The notes: a model not told the origin generated them from the letters alone. A stretch of 64,000 nt of DNA from an uncultured Bacteroidota bacterium (GCA_902595825.1 CACJRP010000004.1:1-64000), one strand, 5' to 3'. Positions 15,750-26,246 are shown, numbered from the stretch's first letter. Numbers and translations are program-made.

Positions 15750-17078
15750 ATGGAAATCAAACTTAAACAAACAGATAAATTAAATTCTACAATCTGTATT
15801 TCAATTGAAAAAAAAGATTATCAAGGTAAGGTTGATAACATTATCAAGGATTATAAGTCAAAAATTAATCTTCCTGGATTTAGAAGAGGTCATGTTCCAT
15901 TATCATTGATTAGAAAAAAATATGAAAAAGCAATCATTATTGAGGAAACCAATAAACTTTTAAGCGTGTCTCTTAATAAGTATATAGTAGATAATAATTT
16001 AAAAATTTTGGGGAATCCATTACCAGTAACAGATGAAAAATTTGATTGGAACACAGATGATTTTAACTTCAAATTTGATATTGGGTTAAGTCCTAAAATA
16101 AAAGTCGATTTAAATTTTAAAAAATCTATGATCTATCACAAAATAAATATTGAAAACAAGATTATTGAAGAAAGAATCCATTATCTACAGGAACAATATG
16201 GGGAATTTAAAGACGAAAAAAAGGTGTCAGATATTTCCGAATTAACGTTTAAATTTTCCTCCATAGAAGAAAATATCGATAAAACAATGACCTTAAAATT
16301 AAATCAATTGAAATCTAAAAATATAATTAATTTGGTTCGAAAAATGACTCTGAATGATACTTTTACGTTTGAATTAAAGGATTTTTTTAAAGATCAAACC
16401 CAGTTAGTAAGTTTATCGAATAAAACAATCGAAGAAATTAATAATTCGAAGATTAATGTTGAAGCAAAACTATTATCTATACAAAAAAGAATTAATGCTA
16501 TTTTAGAAGAATCTTTTTTCAAAAAAATATATCCTAATAAATCAATTAAAACTTTAACTCAATTTAAAGAGGAAATTAAAAAGTCCATCCAGTCTCAGTA
16601 TGATAATCAATCTGACCAAAAATTTTTAAATGATATTACCAAGAAATTAATTGAAGAAGTGAAATTTAATCTTCCAAGAAAATTTCTTATTAGATGGTTG
16701 CAAAAAAGGAATGAAAAGGAAATTACCCTTGAAAATGCTACAACAGAATTTGAAAAATCTGAAAATGGTTTAAGATATCAGCTGATTGAAGAAGAAATTA
16801 TTAATCAAAATAATTTGAAAGTTGAAGAAAAGGAGATCAAAGATTTTGCTAAAAAGATTTTTTTAAATCAATTTGGGCAAATAGGAAAAAAAAATAACGA
16901 ACAAGATATTAAACAAATGGTTGACAGAATATTAAGAAACGAGGATGAAAGAAAAAGAATTATCGAGCAAATCAAAACAGAAAAGTTACTTACATTCTTC
17001 AAAGAAAATTTAAAATTTAAAATAAAAAAATTAAGCTATGATTCTTTTATTAAAATCACTTACCCAACTACACAATAA
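15750..17078 (+). CDS. tig: Trigger factor
   Basis: A 442-residue ribosome-associated chaperone that meets nascent chains at the exit tunnel. The ribosome-binding signature 'LPGFRRGHVP' is near residues 40-49, followed by the tail of the N-terminal domain. The middle domain and the long helical C-terminal arms are rich in Lys and Glu. The central prolyl-isomerase region is poorly conserved, as in other Bacteroidota. It is followed by clpP and clpX in the common tig-clpP-clpX order, with gaps of 31 and 4 bases, so the three are probably co-transcribed from the promoter at 15701-15732. Confidence 0.92.
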   Translation: MEIKLKQTDKLNSTICISIEKKDYQGKVDNIIKDYKSKINLPGFRRGHVPLSLIRKKYEKAIIIEETNKLLSVSLNKYIVDNNLKILGNPLPVTDEKFDWNTDDFNFKFDIGLSPKIKVDLNFKKSMIYHKINIENKIIEERIHYLQEQYGEFKDEKKVSDISELTFKFSSIEENIDKTMTLKLNQLKSKNIINLVRKMTLNDTFTFELKDFFKDQTQLVSLSNKTIEEINNSKINVEAKLLSIQKRINAILEESFFKKIYPNKSIKTLTQFKEEIKKSIQSQYDNQSDQKFLNDITKKLIEEVKFNLPRKFLIRWLQKRNEKEITLENATTEFEKSENGLRYQLIEEEIINQNNLKVEEKEIKDFAKKIFLNQFGQIGKKNNEQDIKQMVDRILRNEDERKRIIEQIKTEKLLTFFKENLKFKIKKLSYDSFIKITYPTTQ

Positions 17079-17109
17079 AAATGTTTACTTTTAGTTAATA
17101 ATATCAATT

Positions 17110-17766
17110 ATGGATTATAAAAAGGAATTTAAAAAATTTGCTACAAAAAAACATGGTATCAACTCTATGTATTACGATCAGATAGTTAGTAGTATGACCC
17201 CATATATAATTGAAGAAAGACAACTTAATGTTGCACAAATGGATGTTTTTTCTAGATTAATGATGGACAGAGTAATGTTTTTGGGAACCGCAATTAATGA
17301 CCAAGTAGCAAACATAATTCAAGCACAACTTTTGTTTTTGCAAAGTGTCGATTCAAAGAGAGATATACAGCTTTACATTAATTCACCAGGTGGAGGTGTT
17401 TATGCAGGTTTAGGAATTTATGATACAATGCAATATATTTCTCCAGATGTAGCAACCATTTGTACAGGTATGGCAGCATCTATGGGAGCAGTACTTTTAT
17501 GCGCGGGTGCATCGGGGAAGAGATCTGCCCTTCCACACGCACGTGTAATGATACATCAACCTCTTGGGGGAGCCCAAGGACAAGCTTCTGATATCGAAAT
17601 AACAGCCCGCGAAATTCTAAAACTAAAGGATGAACTTTATCAAATTATTGCTAAACACAGTGGTCAAAAAATTGAAAAAGTAAACAAAGATAGTGACAGG
17701 GATTACTGGATGAAAGCACAAGAAGCCAAATCCTATGGTATGGTTGATGAAGTATTAAAAAAGTAA
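17110..17766 (+). CDS. clpP: ATP-dependent Clp protease proteolytic subunit
   Basis: The serine peptidase subunit that forms the tetradecameric proteolytic chamber used with ClpX or ClpA. The 218 residues carry the catalytic triad Ser124 ('GMAASMGAV'), His149 ('[10 protein letters not shown]') and Asp198 ('DSDRDYWM'), spaced exactly as in the E. coli enzyme. It has a 27-residue N-terminal extension relative to that enzyme. It lies between tig and clpX with a 4-base gap to clpX. Confidence 0.97.
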   Translation: MDYKKEFKKFATKKHGINSMYYDQIVSSMTPYIIEERQLNVAQMDVFSRLMMDRVMFLGTAINDQVANIIQAQLLFLQSVDSKRDIQLYINSPGGGVYAGLGIYDTMQYISPDVATICTGMAASMGAVLLCAGASGKRSALPHARVMIHQPLGGAQGQASDIEITAREILKLKDELYQIIAKHSGQKIEKVNKDSDRDYWMKAQEAKSYGMVDEVLKK

Positions 17767-17770
17767 TTTT

Positions 17771-18994
17771 ATGGGTGAAGAACTTTCGTGCTCTTTTTGT
17801 GGAAGAATGAAAACCCAAACAGAGGTTTTAATCGCCGGACTGGACGCACATATATGTGATCAATGTGTTGAGCAGGCGAACGGAATTATTCTAAATGAAA
17901 GTAAAAATACTGAAGCTTCAAAGTCGTCATTCAATTTAGAATCCCCTGTTAAAATCAAATCTTATTTAGATCAATATGTGATCGGGCAAAACTATGCAAA
18001 AAAAGTTTTGTCAGTAGCGGTCTATAACCACTATAAAAGGATTATCAATAAAGATGTAGATGATTCAATTGAAATACAGAAAAGTAACGTTTTAATAGTT
18101 GGGCAAACAGGAACTGGGAAAACACTACTTGCACAAACAATTTCAAAGATGTTGAAGTTACCTCTTGCAATTGTAGATGCAACAATATTAACTGAGGCTG
18201 GTTATGTGGGAGAAGACGTGGAAAGCATTTTAACTAGACTTCTACAAGCTGCAGATTACAATGTGGAGAGTGCTCAAAAGGGAATTGTCTTTATTGACGA
18301 AATTGATAAAATTGCAAGAAAAAGGGATAATCCATCTATCACTAGAGATGTTTCTGGAGAAGGAGTTCAACAAGCGCTTCTAAAATTACTAGAAGGAACT
18401 TTAGTTAATGTTCCTCCAAAGGGAGGTAGGAAGCATCCTGATCAAAAATTCATAGAAGTTGACACATCAAATATATTGTTTATTGCTGGTGGGGCTTTTG
18501 ACGGAATTGAGAGAGAAATAAATAAAAGATTAAATCTAAAATCAATTGGATTTAAATCTAAAAAGACAACAGATCAAATTGATTTTTCTAATCTGCTTGA
18601 GCAAATTAATCCAAAAGATGTTCGTTCATTCGGTTTAATTCCTGAAATAATTGGTCGCCTTCCAGTCATTACTCATATGAACCCTTTAGATAAAAATACT
18701 CTCAGGTCTATATTAACAGAACCTAAAAACGCAATTACAAAACAATACATAAAGTTATTTGAAATTGATGGTATAAAATTGGAATTTACTCCAGGAGCTT
18801 TAGATTATATAGTTGATAATGCTCTTTCGTTTAGTCTAGGTGCTAGGGGTTTGAGATCCCTTTGCGAGTTAATTTTAAACGATGCGATGTTTGAACTCCC
18901 AGGGTCTGAAACTAAATATTTGAAGGTTACGAAATCTTACGCTCACTCTCAACTTAAAAAAACGACCTTCCCAGATTTAAAAGCTGTTTCTTAA
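17771..18994 (+). CDS. clpX: ATP-dependent Clp protease ATPase subunit ClpX
   Basis: A 407-residue AAA+ unfoldase that selects substrates and feeds them to ClpP. An N-terminal zinc-binding domain ('CSFCGRM' and 'HICDQC') precedes the Walker A motif 'GQTGTGKT', Walker B 'IVFIDEIDK', the pore region, the IGF-type loop that docks to ClpP ('LKSIGFKS'), sensor segments ('[14 protein letters not shown]'-like) and 'SLGARGLRS'. The stop overlaps the stop of the convergent GH3 gene by 4 bases. Confidence 0.97.
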   Translation: MGEELSCSFCGRMKTQTEVLIAGLDAHICDQCVEQANGIILNESKNTEASKSSFNLESPVKIKSYLDQYVIGQNYAKKVLSVAVYNHYKRIINKDVDDSIEIQKSNVLIVGQTGTGKTLLAQTISKMLKLPLAIVDATILTEAGYVGEDVESILTRLLQAADYNVESAQKGIVFIDEIDKIARKRDNPSITRDVSGEGVQQALLKLLEGTLVNVPPKGGRKHPDQKFIEVDTSNILFIAGGAFDGIEREINKRLNLKSIGFKSKKTTDQIDFSNLLEQINPKDVRSFGLIPEIIGRLPVITHMNPLDKNTLRSILTEPKNAITKQYIKLFEIDGIKLEFTPGALDYIVDNALSFSLGARGLRSLCELILNDAMFELPGSETKYLKVTKSYAHSQLKKTTFPDLKAVS

Positions 18995-20520
18995 AGTTCA
19001 ATTTTTAAAAGATTTTCAATAAATTTTCTGTCATTTGATAACCTTTGAATTTTGTGCTGACCTCCAATCTTGTTGAAATTTCTAAGCCATTTATCAAATA
19101 GACCTTTCTGAGCAACGCAGATTTTTGGGCTGCTCATTGTTATGTTCTTGTACCTTTTTGCATCATAATCAGAGTTGAGTTCTCTTAATTTTTGGTCAAG
19201 CATTTTACCAAATGTTTCTAAATTAGTTGGGGTATCCTTGAATTCAATCAACCACTGATGAGATCCTCTAGAATTGTTTTCACTCATATAAATAGGGGCT
19301 ACAGTGTAATCAACAATTTTAACTCCTGTTTGAATTGAAGCTTCTTCTATTGCTTTGTCAGTATTTTCAATCACTACTTCTTCCCCAAATGCATTAATAA
19401 AATGTTTGGTTCTACCAGTAATCTGAATTCTGAAAGGAGAAAGAGAAGTAAATCTGACCACATCTCCAATCCTATACCTCCATAATCCACCATTGGTAGT
19501 AATTACCATTTCATATTCAACGAATAATTTTACATTTTGAATATCAACTATTGAGTCTAGATTTTCACCAATGGGTATAAATTCATAAAAAATACCATAG
19601 TCCAACATAAGTAAAAGTTGATCTGAATGATTCTGATCTTGGATTGCGAAAAATCCTTCCGATGCATTATAAATCTCATAGTAATGAATTGGGCGAGATG
19701 AAAATATCTGATCGTATTGGTTTTTATAAGGTCTAAAACTAACTCCTCCATGAAAATATACTTCAACATTTGGCCATATTTCGAATATATCAGATTTATT
19801 CATCTTCACTAATCCTTGATTGAGAAGGACTAACATCCATGAAGGGACACCAACCAAACTAGTAACATTTTCCGAAAGACATTCATTCAAAATTGCTTTT
19901 ATTTTACTATCCCAATCAGACATTAAGGACACCCTCATACTTGGTGTGCTGTTAATTTCAGCCCATAACGGCATGTTATCAATTATTATAGAGGATAAAT
20001 CTCCAAAATAGTTTTGTTGGTTTTGATGTAATTCTTGGCTTCCACCAAGCCTAAGACTTTTTCCTGTAAAGAGTTGTGTATTAGTGTTGTTATTAATATA
20101 TAGAGAAAGCATGTCTTTCCCTGCCTTATAATGACAATCTTCAAGCGCTTCCGTACTTACAGGAATAAATTTACTTCTAGAATCTGTTGTTCCACTTGAC
20201 TTTGCATACCATTTAATCTTGGTCGGCCAAAATAAATTATCTTCTCCTTCTCTACTTTTATTAATGTCCTCCGCTATTTCTTCATAGGACCTAATTGGAA
20301 CTCTTTCTTTAAACTCTGTATAGCTCTTAATAGAATTAAAATCGTATTGGTATCCAATTTTAGTGTTTTTCGAGAAACTTATCAAATCCATTAGAACCTC
20401 TTGTTGAACTTCAACGGGATACTTTAAAAACAATTCAATTTGATGAATTCTTTTTTTTAAAAACCAACTGGCAATTGAATTAAATAAAGGAAAAGGCATA
20501 TTTATTATATATTTAGACAA
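18991..20520 (-). CDS. GH3 auxin-responsive promoter family protein
   Basis: A 509-residue protein of the GH3 family (ANL adenylate-forming superfamily). Plant members conjugate amino acids to plant hormones. Bacterial members are widespread in Bacteroidota but mostly uncharacterised. Visible signatures include '[20 protein letters not shown]' (nucleotide-binding loop, about 100-120), '[10 protein letters not shown]'-like '[16 protein letters not shown]', '[13 protein letters not shown]' and '[15 protein letters not shown]'. No signal peptide. It is 18 bases from the divergent DUF2797 gene and converges on clpX. Likely an acyl-adenylating ligase; acid and amine substrates are unknown. Confidence 0.9.
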   Translation of the reverse strand: MSKYIINMPFPLFNSIASWFLKKRIHQIELFLKYPVEVQQEVLMDLISFSKNTKIGYQYDFNSIKSYTEFKERVPIRSYEEIAEDINKSREGEDNLFWPTKIKWYAKSSGTTDSRSKFIPVSTEALEDCHYKAGKDMLSLYINNNTNTQLFTGKSLRLGGSQELHQNQQNYFGDLSSIIIDNMPLWAEINSTPSMRVSLMSDWDSKIKAILNECLSENVTSLVGVPSWMLVLLNQGLVKMNKSDIFEIWPNVEVYFHGGVSFRPYKNQYDQIFSSRPIHYYEIYNASEGFFAIQDQNHSDQLLLMLDYGIFYEFIPIGENLDSIVDIQNVKLFVEYEMVITTNGGLWRYRIGDVVRFTSLSPFRIQITGRTKHFINAFGEEVVIENTDKAIEEASIQTGVKIVDYTVAPIYMSENNSRGSHQWLIEFKDTPTNLETFGKMLDQKLRELNSDYDAKRYKNITMSSPKICVAQKGLFDKWLRNFNKIGGQHKIQRLSNDRKFIENLLKIEL

Positions 20521-20538
20521 AAATAAAATAAGTTATTT

Positions 20539-21333
20539 ATGTTTTCTGGAGTTTTAAAGAAAATGTATACTGAAATTGACGAGGAGGTAAAATATTATTT
20601 GGACTTTGAACACCATATAATAAACTTCAATCAATGCCTTGATAAAAAAATAAGTTTAAAATTTGATGGATATGAATGTCTTTCATGTCATAAAGAAATT
20701 GAAGTTTTTAGACAAGGTTTTTGTAAAAACTGTTTTTTTAAATCACCCCTTGCAGGCGAATGGATAATGAGACCCGAATTGAGCAAAGCGCACTTGAATA
20801 TTGAAGATAGAAATTTGGATTATGAGAGAAAAATTCAAATGCAACCACACATTGTTTATTTTGCAATTTCTAGTCATATAAAAGTAGGTGTTACAAGAAA
20901 GTCTCAGTTAATAACTAGATGGATTGATCAGGGAGCGGATAGAGGATTAGCTTTATTTGAATTCCCAAACAGATATCTTGCAGGTACATGTGAGGTCTTA
21001 CTTAAAAAGAATTTTTCAGATAAAACCAATTGGAGAAAAATGCTTTCATCTGTATCTGACCAAAGTCTCAATTTTAAAGAAGCTGAACAATTTGTCGATA
21101 ACAATATTGACGACAAACTTAAAGTTTATCAACTTCAACCAAGGGTTTATAAAGAAATTAATTTTCCCGTTATCAAATATCCAGACAAAGTTAACAGCTT
21201 GAATTTAAAAAAAGACAAACTTTATTCGGGACAATTAAAAGGTATAAAAGGTCAATACTTAATTTTTGAAGATTCAACAGTATTTAATATAAGAAGTAAT
21301 GAAGGTTTGAGAGTTGAAATTAATATAGAATAA
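20539..21333 (+). CDS. DUF2797 domain protein
   Basis: A 264-residue cytosolic protein of the DUF2797 family, function unknown. A four-cysteine zinc-finger-like motif ('CLSCHKEIEVFRQGFCKNC') is near residues 50-70. A characteristic core follows with 'HIVYFAISSHIKVGVTRK', 'RWIDQGADRGLALFEFPNRY' and 'AGTCEVLLKK', reminiscent of GIY-YIG-like folds. The cysteine pairs make metal binding plausible. It is divergent from the GH3 gene and converges on the pseudouridine synthase gene with one base between stops. Confidence 0.88.
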   Translation: MFSGVLKKMYTEIDEEVKYYLDFEHHIINFNQCLDKKISLKFDGYECLSCHKEIEVFRQGFCKNCFFKSPLAGEWIMRPELSKAHLNIEDRNLDYERKIQMQPHIVYFAISSHIKVGVTRKSQLITRWIDQGADRGLALFEFPNRYLAGTCEVLLKKNFSDKTNWRKMLSSVSDQSLNFKEAEQFVDNNIDDKLKVYQLQPRVYKEINFPVIKYPDKVNSLNLKKDKLYSGQLKGIKGQYLIFEDSTVFNIRSNEGLRVEINIE

Positions 21334-21334
21334 T

Positions 21335-22018
21335 TTAATTCTTTATTGAATTTAATTCATGACATGATAAATGTCTCCATTTACCAATTTCAACATCTAG
21401 TCTAATATTCATAATTCTAATCCTTTTAAGACTAATGACTTTATATCCTAAAAATTCACACATTCTCCTAATCTGTCTGTTGAGGCCCTGAGTTAATATT
21501 ATCTTAAAAGTGGTAGAAGAAACTTTAACTAGCTTACAATTCTTAGTTACAGTGTTCAAGACTGGGATTCCATTGCTCATCTGTCTAATAAAATCTGGGG
21601 TAATTTTTTTATTAACCTCAACTAAATATTCTTTTTCGTTATTATTTCTAGAGCGTAAAATTTTATTAACTAGTGAACCATCATTTGTCAATAGAATTAA
21701 CCCTTCAGAAAGTTTATCAAGTCTTCCAATCGGAAAAATTCTTTCAGGGAAGTTGATATAGTCTATAATATTATTTTTTTCTATCAGCCTATTTGTAGTA
21801 CACACTATACCTATTGGCTTATAAAATGCAATTAGAATTGTCTTTTTTTTTTGGGGTTTAATTAATTTATTATCAATAGTTATTTTGTCTCCTTCTTTAA
21901 TTTTAGTTCCTAGCATAGCTATTTCATCGTTGACTTTTATTCTCTTAGAATCAACAAGTTTGTCTGCTTCTCTTCTAGAACAAATCCCGATTTGACTTAA
22001 ATATTTATTAATTCTCAT
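21335..22018 (-). CDS. rluF: RluF-type 23S rRNA pseudouridine synthase
   Basis: A 227-residue RsuA/RluB/E/F-family pseudouridine synthase that isomerises a specific uridine in rRNA. The N-terminal S4 RNA-binding domain ('MRINKYLSQIGICSRREADK') is followed by the catalytic domain with Asp101 in 'FPIGRLDKLSEGLILLTNDG' and the 'QGLNRQIRRMCEFLGY' motif. The 'LGYKV..LKRIRI' end and 'W..L...EL' tail favour RluF over RsuA, but the target position is inferred from family resemblance. It is the last gene of an sppA-transporter-rluF minus-strand run. Confidence 0.88.
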   Translation of the reverse strand: MRINKYLSQIGICSRREADKLVDSKRIKVNDEIAMLGTKIKEGDKITIDNKLIKPQKKKTILIAFYKPIGIVCTTNRLIEKNNIIDYINFPERIFPIGRLDKLSEGLILLTNDGSLVNKILRSRNNNEKEYLVEVNKKITPDFIRQMSNGIPVLNTVTKNCKLVKVSSTTFKIILTQGLNRQIRRMCEFLGYKVISLKRIRIMNIRLDVEIGKWRHLSCHELNSIKN

Positions 22019-22033
22019 AAAATTTATAGGTTA

Positions 22034-22738
22034 TTAATCTATATTAACTTCATCATTTATCCCTAGATTAAATTTTTTTCGAATTAATCCCACTAATAAA
22101 TATAATAGGGGTGTATCAATTACTGCTACCAGAATTTTAAAAGTTATACTGGAAAGAACTAAACCCAAAAACAAATCCCAAGCTAAAATATCAAAAATAC
22201 ATAGAAGGGCTATCACTGTAGTTGAATCAATTATTTGTGAGGAAAAAGTAGAAAAATTATTTCTCAGCCATAAGTATTTACCTTTGGTTAGTTGTTTCCA
22301 AAAATGATAAATTCTTATGTCCAAAAACTGAGCTATCAAATACGCAGACATAGAAGCTAAAACAGCTAGAGGTGATGCAGAAAAAACTAAATTAAAAGTT
22401 TTATCATCAATAGGTGATGTACTACTTGCTGGCAACACATCGCCTAAAATGAGAAGACCTATTGAAAAAATTGATGCCAAAATACCCATAACAACTACTT
22501 GGTTAGCTTTTCTTTTTCCAAATATTTCAGAAACTATATCAGTAATTAGAAAGGTAACGGGATAAGGAAGAACTCCCACGGATAACTCAAAAAGTTTTAT
22601 TCCAAATACTTCAAAATTAAACGGATACCACGAAAAAAATTTTTGAAAAATAAGATTGGACACTACTAAAGCGGTGATGAAGATCGAACTTAGAAAAAAA
22701 TATAATTTCTGAGCTAGTAATTTTTTTTTAGAATTCAA
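22034..22738 (-). CDS. Queuosine precursor transporter (YhhQ/VUT family)
   Basis: A 234-residue inner-membrane protein with about six to seven hydrophobic segments, of the YhhQ/VUT_1 family. It imports queuosine precursors such as preQ0 or preQ1 used to modify the tRNA wobble base. Recognisable segments are 'FGIKLFELSVGVLPYPVTFL', 'ITDIVSEIFGKRKANQVV' and 'AYLIAQFLDIRIYHFWKQLT' followed by 'LWLRNNFST'. The acidic residues in 'TDIVSE' and 'QFLDIR' are typical of the family. It lies 2 bases after sppA and 15 before rluF. No queuosine biosynthesis genes are in the window. Confidence 0.88.
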   Translation of the reverse strand: MNSKKKLLAQKLYFFLSSIFITALVVSNLIFQKFFSWYPFNFEVFGIKLFELSVGVLPYPVTFLITDIVSEIFGKRKANQVVVMGILASIFSIGLLILGDVLPASSTSPIDDKTFNLVFSASPLAVLASMSAYLIAQFLDIRIYHFWKQLTKGKYLWLRNNFSTFSSQIIDSTTVIALLCIFDILAWDLFLGLVLSSITFKILVAVIDTPLLYLLVGLIRKKFNLGINDEVNID

Positions 22739-22740
22739 AA

Positions 22741-24507
22741 CTATCTTATATCTAAGTTAAAAGGTTGACTTGTAAAAATTATTGGTTTTTTTTCTTTATT
22801 GGTTATTAATTTTAGAACAGGATCTAAATCTGATAATTTTAAAAATTCAGAAACTGATGAATTAAAAGGAATCATTACTGATAAGATATCATTGATTTCG
22901 GGTTCAATTTTTGGATAAGAAGTAACATTGAAGTCGTTTCCCAAATCTGCTAATTCTGCCGCGGCGTTGATAGCATCTTTTATATCTCCTTCTTCATCAG
23001 CAAGACCATTTTTCAAAGCTTGCCCTCCTGACCAAACTCTACCTTGGGCTAGAGCTTCAACTTCATACATAGAAATATTTCTCCCATCAGAAACTCGTTT
23101 TTTAAACATTTCATAAATATTTTCAATGTTCTTTTTTACATCTAACCTAAATTTTTGTGATGGCTTTTCAAATGGTGTATAAAAAATGGAATTCTTATTA
23201 GTCTCCACTTGTTCTGCATTAACACCAATTCTTTTTGATAATTCACTAATATTTGGAACCATAGCAAATACTCCAATTGAACCTGTAATTGTAAAATCAT
23301 TAGCAAAAACTTTGTCAGCTGCGGTAGATAAATAGTAACCTCCAGAAGCAGCAACATTTCCCATAGAGACTACAATGGGTTTTTCCTTTTTTAATTCAAT
23401 TAATTCATCCCAAATTATTTCAGAAGTAAGTGCTACGCCACCAGGAGAATCGATTCTGAGAACGACGGCTTTAATTCTTTTACTATTTTTAATTTTCCTT
23501 ATTGTTTTTGCAAATAGTTCTTGCCCGATGTTGCTTTCATTCCCTTCTCCATATATGATTGGACCCTGGGCATAAATAATTGCAATTTGATTTCGAGTTC
23601 CTTTCTTAAAATTGGAGTTATTTTTTATATTCAGGTAGGAAACACTATTTAATTTTTCGTTTGACTTGATTCCTAAAACTCTTTTTAACTTATGTTTGTA
23701 TTGAGTTTTTGAAACAATACCATCTACTATATTGTTTCTATAAGCGTTTTCTGGAAAGGTAGCATCTAAATTATCCACAACTTCATTAAAATTTTCTGGT
23801 GAGATTTTTCTGGATGATTTAATTTGATTAGCTATACCGTCCCAGATAGAATTCAAAAGAGACTTTATTTGATTTCTGTTTGCTTCACTCATTTTATCGT
23901 CTAGATATGGTTCCACCGCACTTTTGTATTTGCCGTGTCTGACAACTTCCATTTTAAATCCATATTTTTCCTGTAGCTGTTTGTAGTAAAGGACCTCTGC
24001 ACCAAGGCCTTTTAATTCAATATTTCCCATGGGATTTAAAAAAATTGAATCTGAAACAGATGCTAGGTAGTATCCTTTTTGAGAAAAAAAATCACCATAA
24101 CTATAAATAAATTTTCCTTTATCCCTAAAATTTTGAAGTGATTTCCTTATTGTTAAAGCTTGGGACCACCCCATTTTTGGAGATTGACTTTTTAAATTAA
24201 TTCCTTTAATATCATTATTGTTACTGGCAAATTCTATCGCATTAATTAAATCTAGGAATTTTATAATCTCTGGAGAAACTCCTAAAATTTCCTCAAATTC
24301 TTGAGTGATAGGTATATTGTCATATATATCCTTATCCAAATCTAGATTTAAAACACTGTTTGAAGAAATTTTATCTTGGAGTATGTTTTTGTCAAAGGTG
24401 GCAACTGATGCAATACCCGCCAATAAAAAAAATCCCAAAGATATTATCAGAATTAAAGCGGTTATTGATCCAAGAAAGGAAGCTAAAAAATTTCTAAAAA
24501 AATTCAT
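22741..24507 (-). CDS. sppA: Signal peptide peptidase SppA, long form
   Basis: A 588-residue membrane-bound serine peptidase that degrades cleaved signal peptides. An N-terminal transmembrane helix ('ITALILIISLGFFLLAGIAS') anchors it. Two tandem S49 domains follow as in the 67K-type enzyme. The general-base lysine lies in the N-terminal repeat ('VRHGKYKSAVEPYLDDKMSE') and the nucleophilic serine in the C-terminal repeat ('GNVAASGGYYLSTAADKVFA'). 'AVVLRIDSPGG' and 'TITGSIGV' are also present. It starts the transporter-rluF run on the minus strand. Confidence 0.93.
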   Translation of the reverse strand: MNFFRNFLASFLGSITALILIISLGFFLLAGIASVATFDKNILQDKISSNSVLNLDLDKDIYDNIPITQEFEEILGVSPEIIKFLDLINAIEFASNNNDIKGINLKSQSPKMGWSQALTIRKSLQNFRDKGKFIYSYGDFFSQKGYYLASVSDSIFLNPMGNIELKGLGAEVLYYKQLQEKYGFKMEVVRHGKYKSAVEPYLDDKMSEANRNQIKSLLNSIWDGIANQIKSSRKISPENFNEVVDNLDATFPENAYRNNIVDGIVSKTQYKHKLKRVLGIKSNEKLNSVSYLNIKNNSNFKKGTRNQIAIIYAQGPIIYGEGNESNIGQELFAKTIRKIKNSKRIKAVVLRIDSPGGVALTSEIIWDELIELKKEKPIVVSMGNVAASGGYYLSTAADKVFANDFTITGSIGVFAMVPNISELSKRIGVNAEQVETNKNSIFYTPFEKPSQKFRLDVKKNIENIYEMFKKRVSDGRNISMYEVEALAQGRVWSGGQALKNGLADEEGDIKDAINAAAELADLGNDFNVTSYPKIEPEINDILSVMIPFNSSVSEFLKLSDLDPVLKLITNKEKKPIIFTSQPFNLDIR

Positions 24508-24625
24508 TAATTAACTGAAATTAATATTGCTTATGGTAATAAATTTATGCAAAGATTAAGTTTTTTATTTAATATCAAATAAAACTCAGTTTAAAATATT
24601 TGTTTTTTAAAATTAATTTCAAGAA

Positions 24626-25708
24626 ATGATTTATTTATCTATAGGAAGTAATCTTGGGGATAGATTGAAATTCTTACAACTAGCTGTAGGGTTGATATCT
24701 TACAGAATATCGAAAGTTACTAATGTTTCAAGAATTTATGAGACTCCTGCTATGGGTTTCAAAGGAAATCCATTTTATAATATATGTGTTAAAATGAATA
24801 CCGATTTACAACCAAAATCTCTGCTTGAAAAACTTTTAGATATTGAAAAATATCTTGGCAGAGTAAGATCATCTGACAGTAAACCAAAATCAAGAAAAGT
24901 TGATATTGATATAATTTATTTTAAAGAATTGATAATAAATGATAAAGCACTGTTTGTTCCTCATAAAAATATGCACGAGAGAAACTTTGTGCTGTATCCT
25001 TTGCTTGATGTGTGTTCCAACTTTAAAGATCCCAGAAATGGAAAGTCCATCCAAGCATTGTTAGATATTTCTAATGATTCTTTCATTCCAAAAAAAGTAG
25101 AAGAAAAAGTATATATCCCAGAAATCAAAAAAGTAATTGCAGTAGAAGGATTAATAGGCATAGGAAAAACAGAGTTTTCGAGAAAATTATCGGATGCATT
25201 ATTTGGAGAATTAGTGTTGGAAGAATTTGATGAAGTACTTCTAGAAAAATTTTATACAAACCCTACTGAAAGAGCCTTTGAAACAGAAATATCTTTTTTA
25301 GAACTTAGATTGGAGCAGCATAAAGAATATAAAAACAGAAAAAGATATCCGCAAATTTTTGATTATTTGGCCCATAAATCTATAATTTTTGCTAAAAAAA
25401 CTATGACAAAATCAGAGTTTAATAAATTTCAAAGGGATTTTAATCATTGTTCAGATTTATTTATCAAGCCTGAAGTTGTAATTATTTTAACTCAAGAAAT
25501 AAATCATATTTTAGATAAGATTAAGAGAAGAGGAAGAAAGTTTGAAAAGCAAATTGACAGGGAATATTTAGATTTGATTCAATCAGAATATAATGATTGG
25601 AAAACCAAAACTAAATTTACGATATGTAATTTAGACTTGCATGATGGAGATTTTAAAAATAATCATTCAGTATTTTTAAATATTTTAAATTTATTTTTTA
25701 GGCATTAA
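24626..25708 (+). CDS. folK: Bifunctional FolK - deoxynucleoside kinase fusion
   Basis: A 360-residue fusion. Residues 1-150 are 2-amino-4-hydroxy-6-hydroxymethyldihydropteridine pyrophosphokinase of folate synthesis ('YLSIGSNLGDR', 'NPFYNICVKMNT', 'SRKVDIDIIYF' with metal ligands Asp93 and Asp95, 'VPHKNMHERNFVLYPLLDV'). Residues 168-360 are a deoxynucleoside-kinase-like domain with P-loop 'GLIGIGKT' (175-182) and 'EEFDE' plus 'LIKPEVVIIL'-type segments. The canonical Asp-Arg-Ser motif of dNKs is not obvious, so kinase activity is less certain than FolK activity. The same fusion occurs in other Flavobacteriia. It overlaps the convergent rRNA/tRNA methyltransferase gene by 11 bases. Confidence 0.88.
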   Translation: MIYLSIGSNLGDRLKFLQLAVGLISYRISKVTNVSRIYETPAMGFKGNPFYNICVKMNTDLQPKSLLEKLLDIEKYLGRVRSSDSKPKSRKVDIDIIYFKELIINDKALFVPHKNMHERNFVLYPLLDVCSNFKDPRNGKSIQALLDISNDSFIPKKVEEKVYIPEIKKVIAVEGLIGIGKTEFSRKLSDALFGELVLEEFDEVLLEKFYTNPTERAFETEISFLELRLEQHKEYKNRKRYPQIFDYLAHKSIIFAKKTMTKSEFNKFQRDFNHCSDLFIKPEVVIILTQEINHILDKIKRRGRKFEKQIDREYLDLIQSEYNDWKTKTKFTICNLDLHDGDFKNNHSVFLNILNLFFRH

Positions 25709-26234
25709 TTTTCAAATAAAAATCCCAACACAAAATCCCTGAAACTACAGAAACATTTATTGAATGCTTAGTACCCTGTTGTGGTATTTCTATAACTTGG
25801 CCTGCTATATCGATAATTTCTTGTTTAACCCCAAAAACCTCGTTGCCAAGAACAAATCCAGTCAATTTATTTTTATCCGGGCTGTAACTTTTTAAATCTA
25901 TGGATTTTTCGGTTTGCTCAATTGACCAAATATCACAATCATTTTTTTTAAGTTCAGTGATTAAATCATAAATATTCTCCTTGTATTCCCAATCTACAGA
26001 CTCATTAGAACCTAAAGCAGTTTTCATTACCTCTTTGTGAGGGGGAGCAGGAGATATACCACATATATAAACTTTAGATAACAAAAATGCATCCGCTGTT
26101 CTTAAAATGGAACCCACATTGTGACCACTTCTAATATCATCGAGTATTAATATCAATGGTGTTTTCTTTGATTTTAAATATTCTTTTCTAGATTTTCTGT
26201 TCAATTCCTGATTTTTTAATTTCCTATTTTTCAT
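25698..26234 (-). CDS. TrmH/SpoU family RNA 2'-O-methyltransferase
   Basis: A 178-residue SPOUT-class methyltransferase that should methylate ribose 2'-OH in tRNA or rRNA using S-adenosylmethionine. All three SpoU motifs are visible: 'LDDIRSGHNVGSILRTADAF' (motif 1 with the catalytic Arg), 'GFVLGNEVFGV' (motif 2) and 'IEIPQQGTKHSINVSVVSGI' (motif 3). It is the short form without an N-terminal RNA-binding domain. The target nucleotide cannot be assigned. It is divergent from mutS. Confidence 0.9.
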   Translation of the reverse strand: MKNRKLKNQELNRKSRKEYLKSKKTPLILILDDIRSGHNVGSILRTADAFLLSKVYICGISPAPPHKEVMKTALGSNESVDWEYKENIYDLITELKKNDCDIWSIEQTEKSIDLKSYSPDKNKLTGFVLGNEVFGVKQEIIDIAGQVIEIPQQGTKHSINVSVVSGILCWDFYLKINA

Positions 26235-26246
26235 TTTGAATAAGAA

